A DNA stretch of 64,000 nucleotides, from the NCBI GenBank assembly GCA_020881915.1, contig JAJFPB010000004.1, positions 1,302,001 to 1,366,000 on the forward strand. The letters are read 5' to 3'. Shown here piece by piece: positions 33,635 to 42,601 of the stretch. Origin of the DNA: Paramyrothecium sp. XJ0827 (Eukaryota > Ascomycota > Sordariomycetes > Hypocreales > Stachybotryaceae). The notes beneath the pieces were generated by a model that worked only from the letters and a program-made list of their open reading frames with translations, made no database searches and was not told the origin of the DNA. Both the position numbers and the translations under genes were made by a program. Numbering within the stretch: position 1 is the stretch's first letter; each line of letters begins with the position of its first letter.

Positions 33635-33907
33635 ATGACCCAGTCCAAGGAGCAGAAGATCGCCGAGGTTCAGGCCAACCTGCCTCTCCCCGAGCAGCCC
33701 CCCGTGGCCTCCGATTGGCAGTCGGCTGACGCCCGCAACGTCAACGTCGGTGCCGGCAAGGCGGAGGCCCCCATCGGCACCTCGTCCGGCGCCTCGGCCG
33801 GTCTGCGCGAGCCCGCCACCCAGGGCGCCGACATGGACATGAGCAACATCGGCCGACAGGGCAAGGACAACTTGGACGAGCCCCCCAAGGATGCTCGTTC
33901 CAAGTAA
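33635..33907 (+). CDS. Small hydrophilic, probably disordered protein (90 residues)
   Basis: I do not recognise a named family. The 90-residue product starts MTQSKEQKIAEVQANLPLPE and contains VASDWQSADARNVNVGAGK, then Gly/Ser/Ala-rich sequence, DMDMSNIGRQGKDNLDEPPK and a basic end. It has one Trp, no Cys, no hydrophobic segment and no signal peptide. This composition resembles small conidiation- or stress-induced proteins of filamentous fungi. Coding status is supported by C/G-ending codon bias, a clean ATG after a 5'-leader intron, and a promoter with TATA, CRE and STRE-like sites. A minus-strand frame over the same bases (33509-33928) is a shadow. Function is unknown; a role in stress or spore physiology is inference only. 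Confidence 0.75.
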   Translation: MTQSKEQKIAEVQANLPLPEQPPVASDWQSADARNVNVGAGKAEAPIGTSSGASAGLREPATQGADMDMSNIGRQGKDNLDEPPKDARSK

Positions 33908-35024
33908 ACGTACAATGAGATGCCCCAATGTTTTTGGGAGTAGTGGAAGGTCAACACGACATGCATGGAACGCGTCTTGGCCGGGAAGTGTACGATATTA
34001 GCAGATCATAAGACTGCGGAGGAAGAGGAATTATGACCGTAATGAGAACCCAACAAATCCGAACATGTTGTTCATTTGCCCTGTGTCGCTGCTTGTGCTT
34101 GATGGTGAAAGTGATTATCAAGACTTTGAGATGGTCCCAATCCTCCTCCAAACAACCTACCTAACCTTAAACAAACTTGGCCACGTACCCTAACCCAGTT
34201 CCAAACCCCTACTCGTAACCTACCAACCCTTATTATACAGACAGTTACCACACCTCGGAGTAGATACGCCATGGTATTCTAGACTTGGAGGTTGGCTACA
34301 CTACACTTCACAGTTTACTCGCGAGCGTGCTGGTCTTTCCGACTTACAAGTTGGCCGAATTATATTGTACAGTTCACTCGCAGTATATTGGTGTTTCAGA
34401 CTTACAAAGTTCATCAGACTGAACTTCACACAGTTTTATTAAGCGTATTAACCTTTCAGACTTATTAGTTGGTTAAATAATATCCATGATTCACCCGCGA
34501 GTGTTTTCGTCTTTCAGACTTATAAGCTGACTAAACTATATTTTCCTACCTTAGTGCAATTACATTGTTGGTTGGACATGATGTTGACACGTACTTGAAG
34601 AAAAAGATAAAGGGACAAAACAACGCATCGATGCATTCTGTTTTGAGTTATTCCACCATCTCATTCCTTCTTCACGTAGTTGATGGCAGCTCGTCCACGG
34701 GAACATGTCCCCGAAAGCAAGGACACGGCCAGCCAGCTCTCCAATAAAGCCGATGTGATTGGTTCAATTGACAGCCCAAGCTACCTCACACCCTCCAGGT
34801 ACCGACATGGACACCTTCCCACCACCCAATAGCGCAGCGCTTTTCCCGGCTAGTGCAGGCTTACCGATTCTGCCTCCCGAGAACCCTTCACGCCGCAAAC
34901 CAAAACTTCCCTTCGGAACCCCACCAGCCCAGCCCAGCCCAGCTCTTCCCAGTTCCCTCCGCCTACATCTCTGATTCCTTTTCCCCACCACAGAAAAGAG
35001 CAGAGACCAATTCTCTGTCTTTCT
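33908..35024. other. Spacer with degenerate tandem repeat
   Basis: About 1.1 kb between the small-protein gene and MYG1. It holds C/A-rich words such as CCTAACCTTAAAC near 34160-34230, then the 59-bp tandem repeat at 34282-34555. No coding frame is supported before the MYG1 start. Confidence 0.5.
34282..34555 (+). repeat. Degenerate tandem repeat, unit about 59 bp, 4.6 copies
   Basis: Unit starts lie at 34282, 34341, 34399, 34459 and 34517, giving units of 59, 58, 60 and 58 bases and a partial fifth. Each unit begins GACTTA(C)AAGTTGG or a close variant, continues through an AT-rich middle, then CAGTTCACTCGCGAGT, and ends with a CTTTCA block. Copies differ at many places, so the array is old. 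No frame runs through it. Confidence 0.85.
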
Positions 35025-36128
35025 ATGCTCCGTCGCCTCTTCAGCACCATGGCCGAATCCGCTCCCAAACGCCTCAAGACCGCCGGTGGCGCGGGGCCCC
35101 TCATCGGCACCCACAACGGCCACTTCCACGCCGACGAGGCCCTCGCCGTCCACATGCTGCGCATGCTCCCCACCTACAGCGACTCGCCCCTCGTCCGCAC
35201 CCGCGACCCGGCCGTCCTCGAGACGTGCCACACCGTCGTCGACGTCGGCGGCGAGTACGACGCCGCCCGCAACCGCTACGACCACCACCAGCGCTCCTTC
35301 GGCACCACCTTCCCCGGCCGCGCCACCAAGCTGTCCAGCGCGGGGCTCGTCTTCCTGCACTTCGGCAAGGCCATCATCGCGCAGCGCCTGCAGGGCGAGG
35401 GTGAGGGCGCCCCCGCCGTCCCCGAGACCGACAAGGACGTCTCCCTCCTGCACAACAAGCTGTACGAGGGCTTCGTCGAGGCCCTCGACGCCCACGACAA
35501 CGGCATCTCCCTCTACGACCCCAAGGCCATCGCCGCCGCCGGCATCGAGAAGCGCTTCACCGAGGGCGGCTTCACTCTCGGCGCCGTTGTCGGCCGCCTC
35601 AACCGAAGCTGGAACGAGCCCACCCCCAGCGACCCCGCCGAGGCCCAGGAGCTCGAGGACTCCCGTTTCCTCGAGGCCAGCCGGCGCATCGGCGAGGAGT
35701 TCGAGCGCGAGCTGGACCACGCCACCAAGTCGTGGCTGCCCGCCCGCTCCATCGTCCAGCACGCCTTCGACGCCCGCACGTCCCACGACTCCGAGGGCCG
35801 CATCCTCATCCTCGAGGGCGGCGCCGTCCCCTGGAAGGACCACCTCTACACCCTCGAGGACGGCCGGCCCTCGGTGCTGTACGTGCTGTACCCGGAGCGG
35901 CCCGGCGCTGCCGATTCTAAGTGGAGGATCCAGTGCGTGCCCGAGAGCAAGGACTCCTTCGTCAGCCGCAAGCCGCTGCCCGAGGCCTGGAGGGGCTTCC
36001 GCGACGAGGAGCTCGACGGCATCGCCTCCATACCCGGCTGCGTCTTCGTGCACGCTGCAGGCTTCATCGGCGGCAACAAGACGTTCGAGGGTGCCAAGGA
36101 GATGGCTGTCAAGGCTTTGGCCTCTTGA
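35025..36128 (+). CDS. MYG1: MYG1-family metal-dependent exonuclease
   Basis: A single exon codes 367 residues of the MYG1/UPF0160 family, a DHH-like 3'-5' RNA exonuclease that in animals acts in nucleolus and mitochondria. Metal-binding signatures are visible: GTHNGHFHADEALAVHML (about residues 28-45), DVGGEYD and YDHHQRSFG (about 73-92). Later landmarks are EALDAHDNGISLYD and the C-terminal FVHAAGFIGGNKTFEGA. The start MLRRLFSTM is basic and could serve as a mitochondrial presequence; a second Met at position 9 could start a nuclear or cytosolic form. Codons are very strongly C-ending, which leaves all six frames open for hundreds of bases, including a 429-codon antisense frame without meaning. 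It converges with IGO1, 601 bases stop to stop. Confidence 0.92.
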   Translation: MLRRLFSTMAESAPKRLKTAGGAGPLIGTHNGHFHADEALAVHMLRMLPTYSDSPLVRTRDPAVLETCHTVVDVGGEYDAARNRYDHHQRSFGTTFPGRATKLSSAGLVFLHFGKAIIAQRLQGEGEGAPAVPETDKDVSLLHNKLYEGFVEALDAHDNGISLYDPKAIAAAGIEKRFTEGGFTLGAVVGRLNRSWNEPTPSDPAEAQELEDSRFLEASRRIGEEFERELDHATKSWLPARSIVQHAFDARTSHDSEGRILILEGGAVPWKDHLYTLEDGRPSVLYVLYPERPGAADSKWRIQCVPESKDSFVSRKPLPEAWRGFRDEELDGIASIPGCVFVHAAGFIGGNKTFEGAKEMAVKALAS

Positions 36129-36729
36129 TCATCGACATACAAAGGAGCGTATTTATGACATTTACTGCCCAACAGGATCATTATGGCGGACTCCGGTACA
36201 GTAAGGGGTTCAAGGAGGTAAAAAGTTTATAGAGAATTATCACAATTTCACAAAGGTGAAAGCAAAAAGGGATTTGTTTTTCTGTCTCTCGAACCATGAG
36301 GAATGAACAAAAGAAAATTCGCGACAGCTATGAGAGCAATCAATCGAAAAGACTCAGGGTGACACATCAAACAGCACGTCTTGTCATTTCTTCGCCTTGT
36401 ATCAAATTGCACCCTCCCATCCTGCAAACCTTTAACAACCTGTGCCTTGTGGTGTGCCGAGCCAGAGACCAGCAATCTGCGTGTTTCCCATAAAACGCCA
36501 ACAGAAATTGCATTGGGGATAAAAATACTTGTTGCATAGAAAACAGGGAAATTTCTTGCCTTGAACCAACCCGCCCGCCAACCAAGCAACCGAACAGCAA
36601 GACGCGAAACCACGATATCTTTGAGGCACAAACCATGAGGGTAGCGCGGCCAGCCAGCCAGCCGGCCAGCCCGCCGGCATTACGCCGTTTGTGTCTCCTA
36701 TTCCTACCCTGCTCCGACGTCGGGACTAT
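36129..36729. other. Convergent spacer, MYG1 / IGO1
   Basis: These 601 bases hold only 3' flanks. A CCAGC/CCGG-rich imperfect repeat (about 36645-36680) lies near the IGO1 end. Frames on the minus strand (36248-36680) overlap each other and are not supported. Confidence 0.5.
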
Positions 36730-37414
36730 CTAGCCGCGGATGGGAATGCCTCCGCCGGCGGCCGCACCGTCAGCAGGCAAGGACGCCTCGTCTTTGGCCT
36801 TGTCCTGAGCGGCGGCGTTTTGGTTCTGGCCGTCGTCGGCGCTGGTCTCGCGGTGCAGGAAGCTGCTTTCCTTGACGGGGCTGCCGGCCTGGATGCCGGG
36901 GATGGAGCCGTGGTGTGTGTGCTTGGGCACGGAGCCGCTGGAGCCGTTGACAGGGGAGGAGAGGTGAGGAATGTTCTCGGGGACGGGGTGCTGAGATCCG
37001 ACGGCGCCGGCGTCTACGCCGTCACCCTTGCCGGCCTTGGACATAGCATAGTCGCCCGAGTCGAAGTACTTTCGGTCCTTCAGGTGCTTGGCGAAGTGGT
37101 CGGATCGGGAAGGGAGCTTGCCGTAGAGGCGGAAGAGGCGCTGCTCCTCGGGGGAGAGTGACTGCGACGCTGTTAGTTACGTAGCGAACACAGGCTGGAG
37201 GTGTGGGCGGTCGGGTGCGAGCGAGTGACGTCGTCATGGTTGGAACGGGAGCAAACGGGAGCGAATTGGACGTGCCGGGCGACAGCTCGAGATGGGCAGT
37301 TGGATGCTGCGATCAAGGGTGGGGGTCCGTGAAGGGCCGCATGCAGGGCCCTGGCGGATGGTGGAGGAGCAGACTGACCTTGACGTCGACTTTGTTCTTC
37401 TGATGGGGGTTCAT
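36730..37414 (-). CDS. IGO1: Endosulfine-family protein Igo1 (PP2A-B55 inhibitor)
   Basis: Two exons, 37414-37379 (MNPHQKNKVDVK) and 37161-36730, join to 155 residues over a 217-base intron. Exon 2 opens SLSPEEQRLFRLYGKLP and carries the invariant KYFDSGDYAMSK motif; its serine, about Ser47, is the residue phosphorylated by Greatwall/Rim15 kinases in the known family. The phosphorylated protein inhibits PP2A-B55 and in yeast protects mRNAs on entry into quiescence. The tail is Gly/Ser/Pro-rich with a HHGSIPG patch and is probably disordered. As in SNU13, an AG follows the CTAAC branch sequence directly, and the frame requires the later CGCAG acceptor (37162-37163). It is divergent to glutamate-cysteine ligase with a 2.7-kb gap. 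Confidence 0.92.
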
Positions 37415-37650
37415 GACGGGCAAGATGAGAGGTCTCGAGTGGCTCAAGCCCCAGTTGCAGATTCGATGGAAAGTGCAGCCTACAAAGGCCACAGGTCTCT
37501 TTGGGGGGGGACGCACAAACACTCCAAAGTCTGGTGAGCGGGTGAGATGGGGAGGGTGGGAAAAGAGCAGATACGGCAAGGAGAGAAGGAGAAAATAGGT
37601 CCAAGCCAGGCCAGGTAAGGTGTGAGTAAAGCAGTGGTGGTGGATGGTGG

Positions 37651-37682
37651 TTGGTGCTGGTGGTGCTGGTGGTGCTGGTGGT
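37651..37682 (+). repeat. GGTGCT(GGT) microsatellite
   Basis: Three tandem copies of a nine-base GGTGCTGGT unit plus part of a fourth, upstream of IGO1. Directly readable. Confidence 0.8.
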
Positions 37683-37850
37683 AAGGTCGGTGGTAGGTAA
37701 CTAAGGTACTGAAGGAGGGGGAGGGAGGAGGAGCAGAGGGCGAGGTCACCAATGATGGAATAGACCCAATCAGCAAGCAGCACCAGGAGCCCACGGTACC
37801 TAAAATGGACGGGATGGAGGGGGATGTTCCAGCATCAGCGTCAGTACCCG

Positions 37851-37892
37851 CACCAGCATTGGCACCAGCATTGGCACCAGCACTGGCACCAG
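37851..37892 (+). repeat. 12-bp minisatellite, 3.5 copies
   Basis: The unit CACCAGCATTGG is repeated at 37851, 37863 and 37875 (one change in the third) with a partial fourth copy. It lies about 440 bases upstream of the IGO1 start. Confidence 0.8.
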
Positions 37893-40156
37893 TACCACCA
37901 CCACCACCTTCAGCGTGCGACCGCCTGACCACTGAGGAGCCGTCCAAGCAGAAAGCTTGGGCTGGAATGGGGAGAAAACTCCTGTTAGTGCGCAGCGGGC
38001 ATCAGGCACCACGGGTGACACTGATTCGTGCCCAAAGGCCCACCCAAGCCGGCGTACCTCGCATTGAGCATCCACCACAAGCACTATCAGCATCTTCAAC
38101 TGCCGAACCTTGGTATGGGTATGGGCGAGATACGACGCACTCTTATCACCTCCCTGCTGTACCTTACGTAGACACTCCGCGTATTGGCTTATGCGTCTGG
38201 TAAGCTGTTTAGAGGGTCTGGTAGGTCTGGCAGATCACTAAGGGGAATCTCCACAGCATGTCCGATTGGGTGGTGCTTTTAGAGGGCCGGGGCTAGAGGG
38301 ATAACCCGCGGGGCGGCAAATTTCTCCAGGGCGGACTAGAAGCTGTAGAAGGCGGAAGGACGGTCAAGCCAAGGCCGGCTTGAGGAGGTGGGATGAGGTT
38401 ATCACCGGTTCCCCGAATGCCGCAGAAAGCAGCCGGCCGAGAGTCTAGAGCGCGTGGGCTTTTTCCGCCCTTCCGTTTTCTACTTTGAGGCGAGGGCACC
38501 TGCAGGGGTTATTTTCCTTTCTTCTCTGTTCGAGGTTCCTTTGCCCATGCAACTTGGGCAAATTCGCCGAGGATGATCCCAGTCCACGATGGGCCCAGCG
38601 CGGGCATGAACAGATGGAAGCGAAAGAAGAAAAAAAAGAAGAAGAAAAAATGCATTTTTACTCGCGTGTGAAACGCATGAACCATCTCGACGCCACCGTC
38701 TTATCCTCCTGTACGTGGTAGGAATCACTGGCAGATGAAAAGGTGAAAGACGAAAGACGAGGGGTGTCCATCTCGCTGGGTTGTACCCTTCAATTGCCTG
38801 TCTCAAACGGGACGGTTGCAGAAGGGCATCTTTGGAAACGTGCTGCTTACCTTGTGCAGAGCATCTCCTCTTTTTCTTCTTTTTCTTCCCGACCTTCTGG
38901 TACGCATACCGCTATTCTTTTCTTCCTTCTTCTTTTTCTTTTCCACAATGTGCCGACCAACACGCCATTGGTGCTCTTTGGAACCGGGCAAAGCATTCCC
39001 CAGTGTCTGGCTGGCCTTGCGCGCGAGCCGCAGGACGGGAAGGTCTGGGCATCGAATCATGCAGCTTCTAAAATGGGGACCGCTGGGATGCAAGCGAGGG
39101 CCAATCAAGGCCGTCAGAACAGAGAGCGATATATATGTTGTGTTCATACAGATGCGAATTGTACGCGAAAAGGAAAGGTAAGCAGCTGATGGGTTGCGTC
39201 CGCCGCATCATGGAATTACATGACGCATCGAAACCGGAGCTCGGGTTTGGGGTATCGGCCGCCGTCAAGGTACAACGAGGTACTTAACTTAGCACTGAGG
39301 CGAATGGCTGTTCAGCCTCTGCCGTCGGTGATGTGATGACCTCGGCCATCGGTGGTCCTGAAATGCAAAAGGATGACCAGATTTTATATTCACCAGGGCA
39401 TCGCCCGTGTCTCGGACAATAATGGCGCTCCCGTCGTCGAGTTATTTATACTCCGGCCACTGCATCTCTCCGCTTGGGCCGGCCCAGCCAGTGTATACCT
39501 ACCTACCTTATCTTACCTTAAGCACCTCGTTCAGAGTTCTGACGCTCCCGCACACCCTTCTGGATTTCTAAGCATCACCCACCCTACCTGTGCCAAAGAC
39601 GCAACTTAGTGCTAGAGGTATACCTTAGTCCGGGCACACACTCCGCCGGGGCTCCACCTCCTCACCCAAGGACGGAACACCAAGAAGAGTGCGATAATTA
39701 TTGCTTCACTGCTATCCTTGCCTCGCCTTACCTTGCCTCGACCTCTGCATTCTTCCCTAAAGCCCCGTGTTCTTCCCGTGGCCCAATCATCCAGCTCCGT
39801 CACTCCTGTTTCGGCTCGTGCCCGGTCTCGCGGGAGCCTATCAAGATCCGTTTCTTGCTTGACTCGGCGTTTCCTACCGCGACGATTTCCCTGTCCGTGA
39901 GGCGCGGCGCAAACCCGACTTTCGCCCTGGACCTTCCAAACCGCTCAGTCTGACCCGTCAGTTGTTCGGCTCAAAAACTCATTTTTGTTCCGCCAACCCG
40001 AAAACTTGTTGTAGCCCGGCTCTTGCGCGTCTCACGGCCTGTCGGCCAACAAGAGGTGCGACGACTTTTACTGAAGGCCAGAAAAAAAAAACGGGGAACG
40101 AGATTTTTCTCGAGCGATAACCGTCACACTGCCAGACTCTTGAATCATCCTTCAGA

Positions 40157-42601
40157 ATGGGTCTGTTGTACGTCCCTGCCTAACTCTCCAAGGAAGACTG
40201 CCCATGAACTAAATACAACCCGAACAGAGCATTGGGAACGGCGCTGGAATGGCCGGATGCCAAAAAGCGTGCTCATCAGGTCCGGCAATGGGGCATCAAG
40301 GCAAGTGCCAGCCAAACTTCAGTAGCACCTCGCACACACGAAGCTAACCGCGCCCGCTGTAGCAACTTCTGGAGATCTGGAACAAGGCCAAGGGCAAGGA
40401 GCGGGATGCCTTGCTGTGGGGGGATGAGGTCAGCGCCCCCAGCTCTGTCGCAATCCCCCTCACGTCGCGGCTGACTTTCCTATAGGTTGAGTACCTTGTC
40501 GTCACATATGCCGCCGACGACCCCAAGGTGTTGCTGTCCCTGCGCCAGGCCGAGATCCTGACGGCCCTGGCCGCCGATAAGGAACTCGCTAAGAAGGGAG
40601 GTTGCGTCCCTGAGTTGCAGGACACTTCTGCAGCAAAGGTCCAGTAGGTTGCACTCGCCCCCGGACCGCTCGGCCAACGGTTAACGAAGGTCAAATTTGT
40701 CAGATTCAACCCAATCCCTGTCTTCCATCCCGAGTTTGGCCGCTTCATGCTCGAAGCCACCCCGGGGAAACCATGGGGAATCGGCTTCCGAGAGCTTCTC
40801 GAAGTAGAAGCGGACATGAAGCTTCGCCGGAAGATTGCCAAAGAGCATATGCTTCCCAATGAGTATCCAATCACCCTGACGACGTACCCCCGGCTTGGCA
40901 GCCCGGGGCAATTCACCCATCCCCAGTATCCAACCTCGGGCCCTCGATTGCGCTCGCAGTTTGTGCCCGATGAGATCGCCAACCCTCACATTCGGTTCCC
41001 AACCCTAGCCGCCAACATCCGCTCCCGTAGAGGCCGCAAGGTTCAGGTCAATGTTCCCGTCTTCCACGACAAGAACACCCCTAGCCCATGGAAGGACCCT
41101 ACCGTCGATTATGATCTGCACAACTGGCCCGAGGACGACGATGTCCGGAACGGCGCCGCTCCTGATGACTATATTCACATGGATGCGATGGCCTTTGGCA
41201 TGGGAAGCTGCTGTCTTCAGATCACCTTCCAAGCCAAGAATATCGCCGAAGGGAGGGAGATGTACGATCAACTGCTCCCGCTTGGACCCATCATGCTCGC
41301 GTTGACTGCTGCCACCCCCATCTACAAGGGATTTCTTGCAGACACCGACGTTCGATGGAACCAGATCAGCCGGTCCGTTGACTGCAGAACGGCCGAGGAG
41401 CTCGGCGAGAAGGTGAGTCCACTGAAAATGTAGCCAGTCGCATCAACAATTGACCCGAGTGCGTCTGCTATAGCCCCTGAAACATGACCGTTGGAGGATT
41501 CCGAAATCTCGATACGCATCCAACTCGACCTACATCTCCAACGACCCCCGGCTGCGCGACGAGTACCTGGACCCCGAACTTGTCATTGATGAGGAAATCA
41601 AGGCGCAGCTACTGGAAGGCGGCATGGATGATCGTCTGGCAACGCACTTTGCCCATCTTTTCATCCGTGATCCCATTGTGATCTTCGAGGAGGACCTTCA
41701 GGAACTGGACCTCAACAAAACGGATCATTTTGAAAACATCCAATCCACGAATTGGCAACACATGCGCTTCAAACCTCCTCCCGCGGATAACAACATCGGC
41801 TGGAGAGTGGAGTTCCGCTCAATGGAGATCCAGGTTACCGATTTTGAGAATGCCGCATTTTCGGTCTTCATGGTTCTTGTGACGCGTGCGATTCTCTCGT
41901 TTGGCCTCAACTTCTACATGCCTATCAAGAAAGTTGACGAGAACATGGAGCGAGCGCATGGCCTCGACGCTGTTCTCAAGCAAAAGTTCTACTTCCGCAA
42001 GAACCTGTTTCCGCCTCGGCCATCGAGAGCGAATACGACATTTGGCGACGACAGCCGGCCAGGCTCAGCAATGCCAAGCAGGCCTGGCTCTCCAGCAGTC
42101 CCGGTTGAAGACGAGTATGAGGAAATGTCGGTAAACGAGATCATCAACGGGTCTGCCGAGGGCGACTTCCCAGGACTTGTGCCTATTGTCGAGAGCTATC
42201 TTGATAGTGTCAACGTGGACGTCGAGACCAGGTGCGCGCTTGCGACATACCTCGAGCTCATTCGGAAGCGAGCAAGCGGCGAGCTCAGCACAGCTGCGCG
42301 ATGGATCCGGGACTTTGTGGACGCACACCCGTCCTACAAGCACGACAGCGTTGTGGACGAGAACATCAACCACGATCTTATTGGTGCGGTCATTGCCATC
42401 GGGGAGCGAGAAAGTGCGGGGCGGAACTTTGCAGGCCTTGGCATCCACGGCCTCCCCAAGCTCCTAGGGCGTTTCCGCGGCGGATGCGGCAGCCCAGATG
42501 AGTCTCGACTGGATAAGTTGTTGGCCGCAAACGGTGCGGAAGCAGCATCGCGGAAACGCAAGAGCGATTGGATAGAGGCCGCGGAGCCTGTTGCTGGATG
42601 A
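40157..42601 (+). CDS. GSH1: Glutamate-cysteine ligase (gamma-glutamylcysteine synthetase)
   Basis: This enzyme makes gamma-glutamylcysteine, the first and limiting step of glutathione synthesis. Six exons (40157-40167, 40228-40300, 40363-40428, 40486-40643, 40704-41412, 41474-42601) join to 714 residues, the usual fungal length. The N-terminus reads MGLLALGTALEWPDAKK; the family signature DAMAFGMGSCCLQITFQ is at about residues 261-277, followed by LTAATPIYKGFLADTDVRW. The second intron (40301-40362) has a GC donor, AAG|GCAAGT, and the join IK|QLLEIW restores the conserved N-terminal helix. A first coding exon of 11 nt is fixed by frame. A variable Ser/Pro-rich loop (about residues 558-585, RPGSAMPSRPGSP) lies before a helical C-terminus. 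Expected in the cytosol and induced by oxidative stress in the family; no Yap1 site was seen with confidence. Confidence 0.95.

Larger units (their letters stand above)
37415..40156. other. 2.7-kb divergent spacer, IGO1 / glutamate-cysteine ligase
   Basis: It contains upstream regions of both genes. Visible are a GGTGCT repeat (37651-37682), a 12-bp repeat (37851-37892), a purine-rich AAGAAGAAA run (38620-38650), CTTTTTC runs (38870-38945) and several TACCT/AGGTA words (39255-39290 and 39495-39530). An alanine/proline-rich frame at 37805-38203 is a translation of the 12-bp repeat and not credible as a gene. Confidence 0.5.

Noticed and set aside
34282..34555. Possible CRISPR-like array
   Set aside because: The units are degenerate head-to-tail repeats without constant repeats and unique spacers, in a eukaryotic genome.
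34764..36053. 429-codon minus-strand frame over MYG1, and a 372-codon plus frame (35086-36204)
   Set aside because: Both arise from the extreme C-ending codon bias of MYG1; they consist of Ala/Gly/Val/Glu or Pro/Ser/Thr/Ala low complexity and have no family resemblance, while the MYG1 frame is clearly conserved.
37805..38203. Ala/Pro-rich 132-codon frame
   Set aside because: Its N-terminal half is just the translated 12-bp minisatellite; the rest looks random.
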